A stretch of 6,650 nucleotides of DNA, from positions 1 through 6,650 of the forward strand of contig JASHVW010000041.1 in NCBI GenBank assembly GCA_030044395.1. The letters are read 5' to 3'. The translations under genes and the position numbers were made by a program. Under the pieces are notes generated by a model, which searched no databases, was not told the origin of the DNA, and saw only the letters and a list, made by a program, of their open reading frames with translations. This document shows, in pieces, positions 1 through 6,113 of this stretch; position 1 is the stretch's first letter, and each line of letters begins with the position of its first letter. Origin of the DNA: Verrucomicrobiia bacterium (GTDB taxonomy: Bacteria > Verrucomicrobiota > Verrucomicrobiia > Limisphaerales > UBA11358).

Positions 1-497
1 TCCTGCCAGCCCAGAAAACGGCAGTGGCGGAAAATCGCGCGGTCGCCGTCCACCCGGATTGCCAGCGCCTGCCCGACCGGCCCCGCGGAATTTTCAAAGG
101 TAATGTTTTCCGCCGTGAAATCGTCGGCGTCAATCGTCGTGGAAGGTGTCTTAAAGGTGCCCAGCGGCTTGCCGTCCAGGTTCGTCATGCCCGCATACAA
201 CCCATACATCAGTACCGTGTTCGTCGCATCCTCGCCGATTAGTTTGAAAAAGGCCTTCTCGCGCTGGACATAAATCAATTCATGATAGATGCCCGGTTTG
301 AGATGAATCACCACCGGATTCGTCGCGCTGCCGGACGGTACCGACATGATCGCCGCCTGGACGCTCGTAAACTGCCCGCTCCCATCCGCCGCCACCACCA
401 AATCCGTTTCGCCCGCCGCGCGCGGGCCTTGACCGGCCAGGACTCCCACAACCATTAATCCGAACCATCGCCTCATTTTTGAAACCGGGATTTCCAT
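1..497 (-). CDS. Secreted pectin methylesterase (CE8), N-terminal part, runs off left edge
   Basis: Pectinesterases hydrolyse methyl esters of polygalacturonate outside the cytoplasm, exposing pectin to lyases and hydrolases. The visible 165 residues show a basic start and hydrophobic stretch (residues about 9-22, FGLMVVGVLAG) ending in an Ala-Ala-Gly signal-peptidase-like site near 27-29. The mature family start follows: VVAADGSGQFTSVQAAI (34-50), KPGIYHE, LIGED, then DDFTAENITFENSAG (125-139). GQALA (Gln143) and GWQ-D (Gln165, then a GA- codon cut by the edge) match the two oxyanion-hole glutamines and the first catalytic Asp of CE8. The second Asp and Arg lie outside the window. The ATG at 497 is chosen because GGAG lies 9 nt upstream of it; the in-frame ATG at 476 gives a shorter, also plausible, signal peptide (MRRWFGLMVV) but has no ribosome site. 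It follows comM on the same strand after 111 bp, so co-transcription is possible but not indicated. Family call very secure, start less so. Confidence 0.92.
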   Translation of the reverse strand, partial: MEIPVSKMRRWFGLMVVGVLAGQGPRAAGETDLVVAADGSGQFTSVQAAIMSVPSGSATNPVVIHLKPGIYHELIYVQREKAFFKLIGEDATNTVLMYGLYAGMTNLDGKPLGTFKTPSTTIDADDFTAENITFENSAGPVGQALAIRVDGDRAIFRHCRFLGWQ

Positions 498-525
498 CTC
501 CTCATGCTCCGTCGCGAGAGAATTC

Positions 526-550
526 GTGACAATTCAAAATGTGACATTTC
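526..550. promoter_or_regulatory. Direct repeat GTGACA(A/T)TTC, 15-bp period, upstream of the pectinesterase gene
   Basis: GTGACAATTC at 526-535 and GTGACATTTC at 541-550 match at 9 of 10 positions and start 15 bp apart, in the AT-rich spacer about 30-55 bp upstream of the pectinesterase start. Position and near identity suggest a regulator site or a promoter-flanking element, but 15 bp is not a whole number of helical turns and no known regulator consensus is recognised. The call rests only on the repeat itself. Confidence 0.25.
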
Positions 551-608
551 ATCTCTGATTTTTTGCAAAACAGCGTGAGTTTTATGCACGTGCCGCCTTC
601 GCCAACCG

Positions 609-2135
609 TCACGTCCATAACTGCCGGTCCAATGTGCGGTATTGGACCGCTTCGGAAATCTGGTCCCCGCATATGTCCCTCGCGCCGGCAAGGTCCGCTA
701 TCGTTCGCGCCACCTTCAAGATCCGGTCGTACGCGCGGGCGCTGAAGTTCAGGTCGGCCATCGCGTTTTTCAGCAGTTCCCGCGTCGCCTCGTCCAGCGC
801 GCAATATTCCTTCAACTCCTTCGGCCCCATCCGGGCGTTGCACGTGATCTTCGGCTTGTGCGTAAATCGCCTTTGTTGCACCTGCCGCGCCGCCACCACG
901 CGCCCCCGGATTTGTTCCGACGCCTCGCCCGCCCGGTCGCCGGAGATTTCCCGGAATTTCACCTGCGGCACTTCCACGTGCAAATCAATCCGGTCCAACA
1001 GCGGCCCCGAGATCCGGCCCAGATAATTTTGGATTTCGCGCGGCGACGACCTGCTCTCCCCCGGCATCTTGCCGTCCGGCGTCGGATTCATCGCGGCCAC
1101 CAACATGAATTGCGATGGAAACGTCATCGTCCCCGCCGCCCGTGAAATTGTCACCCGTCCTTCTTCGAGTGGCTGGCGCATCGTTTCGAGGACGTTGCGC
1201 TTGAACTCCGGCAACTCGTCCAAAAATAAAACTCCGTGGTGGGCCAGCGATATTTCCCCCGGCGTGGGATTGATGTTTCCCCCGAGCAACCCCGCGTCGC
1301 TGGCCGTATGATGCGGTGCGCGAAAAGGCCGTTGCGTCACCAGCGCCTGCCTCGGTTCGAGCAGCCCCATGATGCTGTGGATCTTGGTCGTTTCCAGCGC
1401 TTCATCCAGCGTCAGCGGCGGCAATATCGTCGCCAGCCGCTTCGCCAGCATGGATTTTCCAGTGCCCGGCGGGCCGATGAGCAGGATGTTATGGCCGCCC
1501 GCCGCCGCGATTTCCAGCGCGCGTTTCACGTTCTCCTGCCCTTTCACTTCCGCAAAATCCAACTCATCATCGTGGCCATGCTCAAAAATCTTCGCGATGT
1601 CCACCCGCGACGGCGCGATTTTGATTGCGCCTTCAAGAAATTGCGCCGCTTCACGCAGGTTTTGCACGGGGATCACCTGCAACCCCTTGACCATCGCCGC
1701 CTCCGCCGCATTTTCCGTCGGAACCAGGATTCCCGTCCGGCCGTCGGCCTTGGCTCGCAGCGCCATCGGCAGAATCCCCTTGCTGGACCGCACCGCCCCC
1801 GTGAGCGCCAGTTCGCCAATGGCAACGAAATTTTCCAACTGGTCCGTTTCAATTTGTTCGCTCGCCGCCAATAGCCCGAGCGCTATCGGCAAATCAAAAT
1901 TTGGACCTTCCTTCTTCTCGTCGGCCGGCGCCAGATTGATCGTCGTGCGCCCCATCGGAAATTTGTACCCCGAATTGCCCAGCGCCGTCGAAACCCGGTC
2001 CTTGGATTCCTTCACCGCCGCATCTGGCAGCCCAACCAGGGCAATGTACGTCTCGCCGTAGGCGACATTGACTTCGACTTCCACAGGAAAGGCTTCAATC
2101 CCATTAAGTGCGGCCGAACTGACCTTCGCGAGCAT
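609..2135 (-). CDS. comM: ComM/YifB-family AAA+ ATPase (Mg-chelatase-like), competence branch-migration helicase
   Basis: ComM forms a hexameric cytoplasmic helicase that extends branch migration of incoming single-stranded DNA during natural transformation; many non-competent bacteria keep it too. The 508-residue length is normal for the family. Seen in order: the N-terminal ChlI/Lon-protease-like fold without a protease site (about 1-170, with GLPDAAVKESKDRV at 35-48 and NLAPAD at 67-72), the AAA+ core with Walker A GPPGTGKS (221-228), the family signature FRAPHHTASDAGLLGG (271-286), Walker B VLFLDELPE (302-310), sensor-1 AAMNPTPDG (347-355), the GPLLDRIDLHVEVP block (377-390), and the C-terminal helical Mg_chelatase_C domain (about 410-505, with NFSARAYDRILKVARTIADL at 463-482). 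The cysteine pairs that many homologues carry after sensor-1 are absent. The first ATG is used; only a weak AAG precedes it. It is divergent from the acyltransferase gene across a 145-bp spacer. Identification is firm; involvement in competence here is inferred from the family. Confidence 0.96.
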   Translation of the reverse strand: MLAKVSSAALNGIEAFPVEVEVNVAYGETYIALVGLPDAAVKESKDRVSTALGNSGYKFPMGRTTINLAPADEKKEGPNFDLPIALGLLAASEQIETDQLENFVAIGELALTGAVRSSKGILPMALRAKADGRTGILVPTENAAEAAMVKGLQVIPVQNLREAAQFLEGAIKIAPSRVDIAKIFEHGHDDELDFAEVKGQENVKRALEIAAAGGHNILLIGPPGTGKSMLAKRLATILPPLTLDEALETTKIHSIMGLLEPRQALVTQRPFRAPHHTASDAGLLGGNINPTPGEISLAHHGVLFLDELPEFKRNVLETMRQPLEEGRVTISRAAGTMTFPSQFMLVAAMNPTPDGKMPGESRSSPREIQNYLGRISGPLLDRIDLHVEVPQVKFREISGDRAGEASEQIRGRVVAARQVQQRRFTHKPKITCNARMGPKELKEYCALDEATRELLKNAMADLNFSARAYDRILKVARTIADLAGARDICGDQISEAVQYRTLDRQLWT

Positions 2136-2280
2136 TGAATCTTATCGCCGAGATGAGGCGCAACAGCAATGTTTATTTTGCCGCGATCCGGGCTCGAGAC
2201 ACCGCGCCGGCAGATTTTTCAACAATTCGCTTTGCATTCTCCATCCCAGGGCGCATTCTCACCGCAAATAGATTATCAGA

Positions 2281-3003
2281 GTGACGGAATCCCTAATTTC
2301 GTTCCACACCGGCAAACGATTCGCCAGGAAGAGCGGGTGCGTTGTGCCGCACTGTCCCCAATGGCATCAACACCTCGGCGCCAGCGCGATCTGGGCCGTT
2401 GTCCATGCGGTATCTACTACCATCCGCTGTCGTGTCACCGATCCACACGGATTTATGACACGCAAGGACGTCCACCAGGTCATCTATTGCACGTGGCACA
2501 ATCGCCTGGCCCTCTCCATGAAACTGCATTCCATCCTGAGACGCCGCCATTACCGGGCGGCGGGACTCGCCGGTCTCGTCAGCGCCAGCCGGGACGGCGC
2601 CTTCCTCTCCGCCATCCTCGGACGCTTCGGCGTCCAATCCGTCCGCGGCTCCACCAGCCGCCGCGGACCGCAGGCATTGCTCGAGCTGGTGACGATGGCC
2701 GAACGCGGCTTCGACCTCGCAATAACCCCCGACGGCCCTAAAGGACCTTCTTATGTCGTCCAGGAGGGCGTGTTGGCTCTCGCGCAGGTCACCGGTTTGC
2801 CCGTCGTCCCCGTCTCTTATCATTTGGGCCGGAAAATCCAACTGAAGAGCTGGGACCGCTTCCAAATTCCCCTGCCATTTTCACGCTGCGAAATTGTCGT
2901 CGGCAGGATGATGCATATTCCCCGCGAAAGTTCCCACCTCAATCGCGAATCTTTAAGGCGCGAATTCGAAACCGAAATGCGCGCCATTACCCGCGACCAA
3001 TAG
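2281..3003 (+). CDS. DUF374-type lysophospholipid acyltransferase family protein
   Basis: This family resembles glycerolipid acyltransferases and is thought to transfer acyl chains onto envelope lipids; the exact substrate is not known. The 240-residue product has one hydrophobic N-terminal segment (about 32-48, LGASAIWAVVHAVS), a likely membrane anchor or interfacial helix. Family motifs follow: TWHNR (71-75, acyltransferase His73), SRDGAF (103-108), RGSTSRRGPQAL (122-133), ITPDGPKGP (148-156) and PVVPVSY (174-180). The C-terminal WDRFQIPLPFSRCEIVVG (191-208) is also typical. The start is uncertain. GTG at 2281 is the first possible start after an in-frame TAG at 2269 but has no ribosome site. 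GTG at 2344 lies 10 nt after AGGAAGAG (2326-2333) and would still keep the hydrophobic segment. The gene is transcribed away from comM and converges with the peptidase gene; no Kdo-transferase or other lipid A gene is adjacent. Family call secure, start about even between the two candidates. Confidence 0.9.
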   Translation: MTESLISFHTGKRFARKSGCVVPHCPQWHQHLGASAIWAVVHAVSTTIRCRVTDPHGFMTRKDVHQVIYCTWHNRLALSMKLHSILRRRHYRAAGLAGLVSASRDGAFLSAILGRFGVQSVRGSTSRRGPQALLELVTMAERGFDLAITPDGPKGPSYVVQEGVLALAQVTGLPVVPVSYHLGRKIQLKSWDRFQIPLPFSRCEIVVGRMMHIPRESSHLNRESLRREFETEMRAITRDQ

Positions 3004-3049
3004 CAGCAGGTGTCTGTGATTATCGGGCGGTTCCCGCGACTCTCAATTC

Positions 3050-3067
3050 CCGCATTCGAAAATGCGG
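3050..3067. terminator. Stem-loop in the convergent spacer, possible transcription stop
   Basis: CCGCATT (3050-3056) and AATGCGG (3061-3067) form a perfect 7-bp stem around the tetraloop CGAA, 47 bp after the acyltransferase stop codon. A second, weaker dyad (CGCGG 3076-3080 with CCGCG 3087-3091) follows. Neither strand has a T tract immediately after the stem, so this is not a canonical intrinsic terminator; it might end or stabilise transcripts of the two converging genes (stops at 3003 and 3200). Nothing else is recognised in the 3004-3199 spacer. Confidence 0.35.
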
Positions 3068-3199
3068 CAGTCCCCCGCGGACGCCGCCGCGCTCCTCAAT
3101 TTCTTTCCTCGTGCTTTTTAACCGTTAGTCGCCCAAGCAGCGAACCCTTGATTTTACTCGTGCAAACAAAATGATCCAAATCCTGACACGTTCGCGACC

Positions 3200-5557
3200 C
3201 TATTCAGGCGGGTTCGTAATTCCAAGGTTGTATCCCTCAAAGGCCCAGATATCGGCCGTTTGGGCGATGCGCTTGTCCGTCGGCATATATCCGTGGCTCG
3301 TTTTGGTTTCAATCCGTATCAGCGCCGGATGATCACAACCCTGGTCATGCTGCAACGCGGCCGCAAACTTGTACGAGTGGCTCGGAACCACCCGGTCATC
3401 GTCATCCGCCGTGGTGATGATCGTCGGAGGATAGCACGTGCCCTCGTGAAGATTGGCCAGCGGCGAATAGGCATAAAGCCAGCGAAATGCCTTCTCATCA
3501 CTTGAAGTCCCGTACTCCGGTGCCCACAGCGCGCCGCCCGAAAACTTTTGGTAGCGCAGCATGTCCAGAACTCCCGCCCCCGCATACGCCGCCCCGAACA
3601 ATTCCGGATGCTCCGTGATGCTCGCGCCGATAAGGAGGCCGCCGTTCGAGTAGCCTTGAATTCCCAGCCGGCGCGGCGATGTGATTTTCTGCGCGATCAG
3701 GTACTTCGCCGCCCAGGCAAAATCGTCAAAGACATTCTGTTTATTCCCCAGCATGCCTGCCTCGTGCCATTCCTCCCCATATGCCCCGCCGCCCCGCAGA
3801 TTGGCCACCGCATAAACGCCGCCCAACTCCAGCCATACCGGCACCATCGGATTGAACGCGGGCGTGATCGTAATATCGAAACCACCATACCCGTAAAGTA
3901 TCGTCGGATTGCCTCCGTCGAGGGCGATGTTCTTTTTTGCGACAATAAACATCGGAATCTTTGTGCCGTCCCTGGACGAGTAAAAGACCTGCTTCATCTC
4001 GTAAGGAGAGGGATCGAAACGGACGTCCGGCTTGAAAAACGTCTGGCTCGTTCCGCTTCCAAGGTCATGGCGATAGACGGAGGCGGGATAGAGGAAAGAA
4101 GTGAAACTGTAGTAGATTGTTGTAGAATCGTTCCGTGCGGAGATTCCGGCAACGGAACCCAGCGCTGGCAGGCGGATTTCGCCCTCCGGGCTCCCGTTGC
4201 GCGAGTAAAGCGCCAGCCGGCTCGTGGCTACGACCTGATAGTTCACGAGTATCCGCCCGCCGGCCAACGTCGCATCCTGAATGACGCCTTCGCCCTCGGG
4301 CACAACATCGCGCCAGTGGCTGGGATCGGGTTGGTCAATGTCACCGGCGACGATGCGCCGCCTTGGCGCGTTCAACGTGGTTTGGATGAACAGCGTCTTC
4401 CCCTCATGCCCCACCACGATATATTCGGCATCGTTCCTGGTGTAGAGCGGCCGGATGGTGCCGGAAATGGACGGCAGCAGCGGGTTTCCCAAGTCTGCGT
4501 AGAAGAGTTCGTTTTGCGGCGCCGTGCCGTTCTCAAGGTAAATAAACAGGCAACGCCCATCCTCGCTCACCTCTCCACCGATGGTCCAATCCGGCAAATC
4601 GGGCCGTTCATAAATGAGCGTGTCCGCGTCCTGGCTGGTTCCGAGGCGATGGTAATACAGTTTCTGGTTTTGGACCCGCTGGCTGATGGCCTCGCCATTC
4701 GGGGGCGCCGGGTAGCGCGAATAGAAAAAGCCCTTGCCGTCTTCGGTCCAGGCAATATCCGAAAACTTGACCCACTGGACGCTGTCAGGCAGGTCCTTTC
4801 CGCTCTCAACGTCCCGCACGCGGACCGTCATCCAGTCAGAGCCGCCTTGCGAAAGGTTGTACGCCAGATAAACGCCGCGCGGAGCGGGTTGCCAACCCAA
4901 AAGCGCCAGCGAGCCATTCGGAGAAAGCACATTGGGATCAAGAAGTTCACGAGGCGCGCTGGCTGGCGTGTCCTGCACATAAACCACGGATTGATTTTGG
5001 AGACCGGAATTTTTGTCAAAGAAAACCCGCCCGCCGGCCACCTGCCGGGGCGCGCCTTCCCGCGCATAGTTCCACAGGCTGGTAAGCCTGGTCTTGATCC
5101 ACGCCCTGATCGGGACATTATCGAGGTAGGACTGTGTCAGCGTGTTCTCCTCCTCGACCCATCGGTTGACTTCCGGGTCGTTGAGGTTCTCCATCCATTG
5201 GTAGGGCGCGGGCACTTTGACTCCAAAATAATCGTTCATGGTCGGGTCGCGTCTCGCCGTTGGATACTGCAGGCTGGAAGGAGTCGGTTGCCCATCAGCG
5301 GGTGAGGCGGCGCCTGCGAGCGCCGCCAGCGCAATAATGACCGAAAATCGGGCACCGCTTGGAGCGTGTCTGAAAAATATCCCGGGCGGTCTTGCGGCGG
5401 GGCAGTCCGACTGGAGTCGTTGCTCCCCGGTCACAGATTTCTTACGAATATGCTCCCTCGTTGCGCCTTGCCATCCGGGCCGCCGCGCCGGCAATCCCTC
5501 CGCCGGCCTATTTTTCAGACACGTTCTTATCAGGTCCATCGGGTGGACACTTACCAT
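3200..5557 (-). CDS. Secreted prolyl oligopeptidase (peptidase family S9A) with a repeat inserted in its signal-peptide region
   Basis: S9A enzymes cleave short peptides after proline; this one is probably exported, so it would act in the periplasm or outside. The product as read from ATG 5557 is 785 residues. After the N-terminal region comes YPTARRDPTMNDYFGVKVPAPYQWMEN (98-124), the usual S9A start. A beta-propeller (about 170-515) and alpha/beta-hydrolase domain (about 520-780) follow. Catalytic residues are all visible: Ser637 in GYSNGG (635-640), Asp720 in DDDDRVVP (718-725) with Arg722 matching the substrate-binding Arg, and His755 in TSHGY (753-757). LYGYGGF (554-560) supplies the oxyanion tyrosine. 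Residues about 70-89 (FSVIIALAALAGAASPADG) are a signal-peptide core, oddly 70 residues from the first Met, because residues 12-65 are encoded by the 159-bp palindromic element. Candidate starts are ATG 5557, ATG 5539 (probably the ancestral MDLIRT start) and GTG 5434 inside the element; none has a good ribosome site. A TTGACT (5572-5577) lies just upstream but no convincing -10. Family very secure, start uncertain. Confidence 0.95.
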   Translation of the reverse strand: MVSVHPMDLIRTCLKNRPAEGLPARRPGWQGATREHIRKKSVTGEQRLQSDCPAARPPGIFFRHAPSGARFSVIIALAALAGAASPADGQPTPSSLQYPTARRDPTMNDYFGVKVPAPYQWMENLNDPEVNRWVEEENTLTQSYLDNVPIRAWIKTRLTSLWNYAREGAPRQVAGGRVFFDKNSGLQNQSVVYVQDTPASAPRELLDPNVLSPNGSLALLGWQPAPRGVYLAYNLSQGGSDWMTVRVRDVESGKDLPDSVQWVKFSDIAWTEDGKGFFYSRYPAPPNGEAISQRVQNQKLYYHRLGTSQDADTLIYERPDLPDWTIGGEVSEDGRCLFIYLENGTAPQNELFYADLGNPLLPSISGTIRPLYTRNDAEYIVVGHEGKTLFIQTTLNAPRRRIVAGDIDQPDPSHWRDVVPEGEGVIQDATLAGGRILVNYQVVATSRLALYSRNGSPEGEIRLPALGSVAGISARNDSTTIYYSFTSFLYPASVYRHDLGSGTSQTFFKPDVRFDPSPYEMKQVFYSSRDGTKIPMFIVAKKNIALDGGNPTILYGYGGFDITITPAFNPMVPVWLELGGVYAVANLRGGGAYGEEWHEAGMLGNKQNVFDDFAWAAKYLIAQKITSPRRLGIQGYSNGGLLIGASITEHPELFGAAYAGAGVLDMLRYQKFSGGALWAPEYGTSSDEKAFRWLYAYSPLANLHEGTCYPPTIITTADDDDRVVPSHSYKFAAALQHDQGCDHPALIRIETKTSHGYMPTDKRIAQTADIWAFEGYNLGITNPPE
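5365..5523. repeat. 159-bp palindromic element with perfect 15-bp terminal inverted repeats (MITE/RPE-like)
   Basis: The ends are CGTGTCTGAAAAATA (5365-5379) and its exact reverse complement TATTTTTCAGACACG (5509-5523). The pairing can be extended outward by a G-T wobble and two more pairs (5362-5364 with 5524-5526). Smaller dyads lie inside: CAGTC-C-GACTG (5403-5413), GACT-GG-AGTC (5409-5418) and GCCGGC twice around a 9-nt loop (5487-5492, 5502-5507). No transposase is encoded. The element lies wholly inside the prolyl oligopeptidase reading frame as codons 12-65 and is exactly 53 codons long. On that strand, the terminal repeat has stops in the other two frames (TGA and TAG), so only the frame used is readable. 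No clear target-site duplication was seen. The perfect long ends and non-autonomous size point to a dispersed palindromic repeat or MITE; copy number elsewhere is unknown from this window. Confidence 0.75.
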
Positions 5558-5711
5558 TGGCGGACGACGAAAGTCAAGCGGGCTGCGTTATCTGATTTTG
5601 TCGGCCGCTCAACCATTAGTGCCCTGACCCGACTATGCCCGTTTTAACGCCTCTTTTCCGTGTCCATTCCTTCCCGCGCTTAGAAAATGTAATTTTTCGC
5701 CATTTTTCCGC

Positions 5712-5746
5712 TTGACGCCTGTTGGCTCTCCAGCTACCTTTATATA
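5712..5746 (+). promoter_or_regulatory. Probable padR-pspC promoter
   Basis: TTGACG (5712-5717) is a good sigma-70-type -35 box, preceded by A/T-rich tracts around 5683-5709 that could act as an UP element. The -10 is ambiguous: TACCTT (5735-5740) has the ideal 17-nt spacing but a weak sequence, whereas TATATA (5741-5746) has a better sequence but a 23-nt spacing. Both overlap the inverted repeat at 5732-5757, so a repressor bound there would block the polymerase. Confidence 0.5.
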
Positions 5747-5764
5747 AAAAGGTAGCTTGCTACC
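5732..5764 (+). promoter_or_regulatory. Putative PadR operator, three GGTAGC-type half-sites
   Basis: AGCTACCTT (5732-5740) and AAGGTAGCT (5749-5757) form a perfect 9-bp inverted repeat around an 8-nt A/T spacer. GCTACC (5759-5764) adds a third half-site, making a second dyad GGTAGC-TT-GCTACC (5751-5764). PadR dimers typically bind dyads of this size at their own promoters. The site ends 8 bp before the padR start codon and covers the likely -10 region, so autorepression is the natural reading. The dyad could instead act in the mRNA leader as a hairpin. Confidence 0.6.
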
Positions 5765-5772
5765 ATTCAGCG

Positions 5773-6099
5773 ATGAACGTTAATGAAAAATTTTCCGCCC
5801 TCCGCAAGGGACTCCTCGAGTTCCTCCTCCTCCAAATCATCGCCGCCGAAAAAGTCTATGTCGCCGATATTTTAAGGCAGTTGAGCGCCACCGAATTCGC
5901 CACCCAGGAAGGCACCCTTTATCCCCTGTTGAGCAAAATGCGCCGCGAAGGACTCCTCGATTACGAATGGAAGGAATCCGAGGCCGGCCCGCCCCGCAAA
6001 TATTACATGCTCACCGCCAAAGGACGGGATCATTTGCGCGAAACCCTCGATTATTGGACGCAAATCAACGGTACAGTCAAAAAATTAGGACAAAAATAG
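5773..6099 (+). CDS. PadR-family winged-helix transcriptional repressor
   Basis: PadR regulators are small dimeric DNA-binding proteins that usually repress their own operon and respond to ligands or envelope conditions. The 108-residue product matches the short PadR class. It has an N-terminal helix (RKGLLEFLLLQIIAAEKVYVADIL, about 11-34), the recognition segment FATQEGTLYPLLSKMRREGLL (42-62), the wing with GPPRKYYMLTAKG (72-84), and a short C-terminal dimerisation helix (85-108). ATG 5773 is used because it starts at the conserved family N-terminus; upstream in-frame codons back to a TTG at 5722 run through the promoter and operator. No clear ribosome site precedes it. It is followed 14 bp later by the PspC gene and preceded by a dyad operator, so it probably autoregulates the pair. 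Divergent from the peptidase gene. The inducing signal cannot be told from the sequence. Confidence 0.93.
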   Translation: MNVNEKFSALRKGLLEFLLLQIIAAEKVYVADILRQLSATEFATQEGTLYPLLSKMRREGLLDYEWKESEAGPPRKYYMLTAKGRDHLRETLDYWTQINGTVKKLGQK

Positions 6100-6102
6100 A
6101 AC

Positions 6103-6106
6103 GGAG
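6103..6106 (+). promoter_or_regulatory. Ribosome binding site GGAG of the PspC gene
   Basis: GGAG lies 7 nt upstream of the ATG at 6114. It is one of the few good Shine-Dalgarno sequences in the window and fixes this start, supporting translation of the PspC gene from a padR-pspC transcript. Confidence 0.7.
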
Positions 6107-6113
6107 ACCCACC

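Noticed and set aside
280..468. Minus-strand frame beginning at ATG 468
   Set aside because: It is out of frame with the pectinesterase, whose motifs are continuous from 497 or 476 to the left edge; the product is Gly/Arg-rich without features.
1236..2061. Two plus-strand open frames (1236-1874 and 1369-2061) opposite comM
   Set aside because: Both mirror the comM coding strand, have no motifs or ribosome sites, and overlap each other; comM is complete and unambiguous.
2169..2741. Plus-strand frame of 190 codons overlapping the acyltransferase gene
   Set aside because: Low-complexity Arg/Pro-rich product in a different frame; the acyltransferase motifs lie in the frame starting at 2281. I also considered a frameshift joining the two, but the acyltransferase N-terminus is complete without it.
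3185..3193. GACACGTTC after the peptidase stop, identical to 9 bases at the edge of the element (5518-5526), suggesting a second element end
   Set aside because: The match stops after 9 bases, the adjoining CTGAAAAATA part of the terminal repeat is absent, and 9-base matches are expected by chance in a window this size.
3548..5305. Long plus-strand open frame of 585 codons opposite the prolyl oligopeptidase gene
   Set aside because: It is antisense to a gene with a complete catalytic triad and family motifs. Its product is Arg/Pro-rich with no recognisable domain, as expected from GC-rich third positions read in reverse.
5238..5647. Plus-strand open frames running through the palindromic element (5238-5627, 5366-5647, 5392-5595)
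   Set aside because: They consist mostly of repeat sequence, lack family features, and are antisense to the peptidase 5' end. They are the kind of false gene that repeats generate in annotation.
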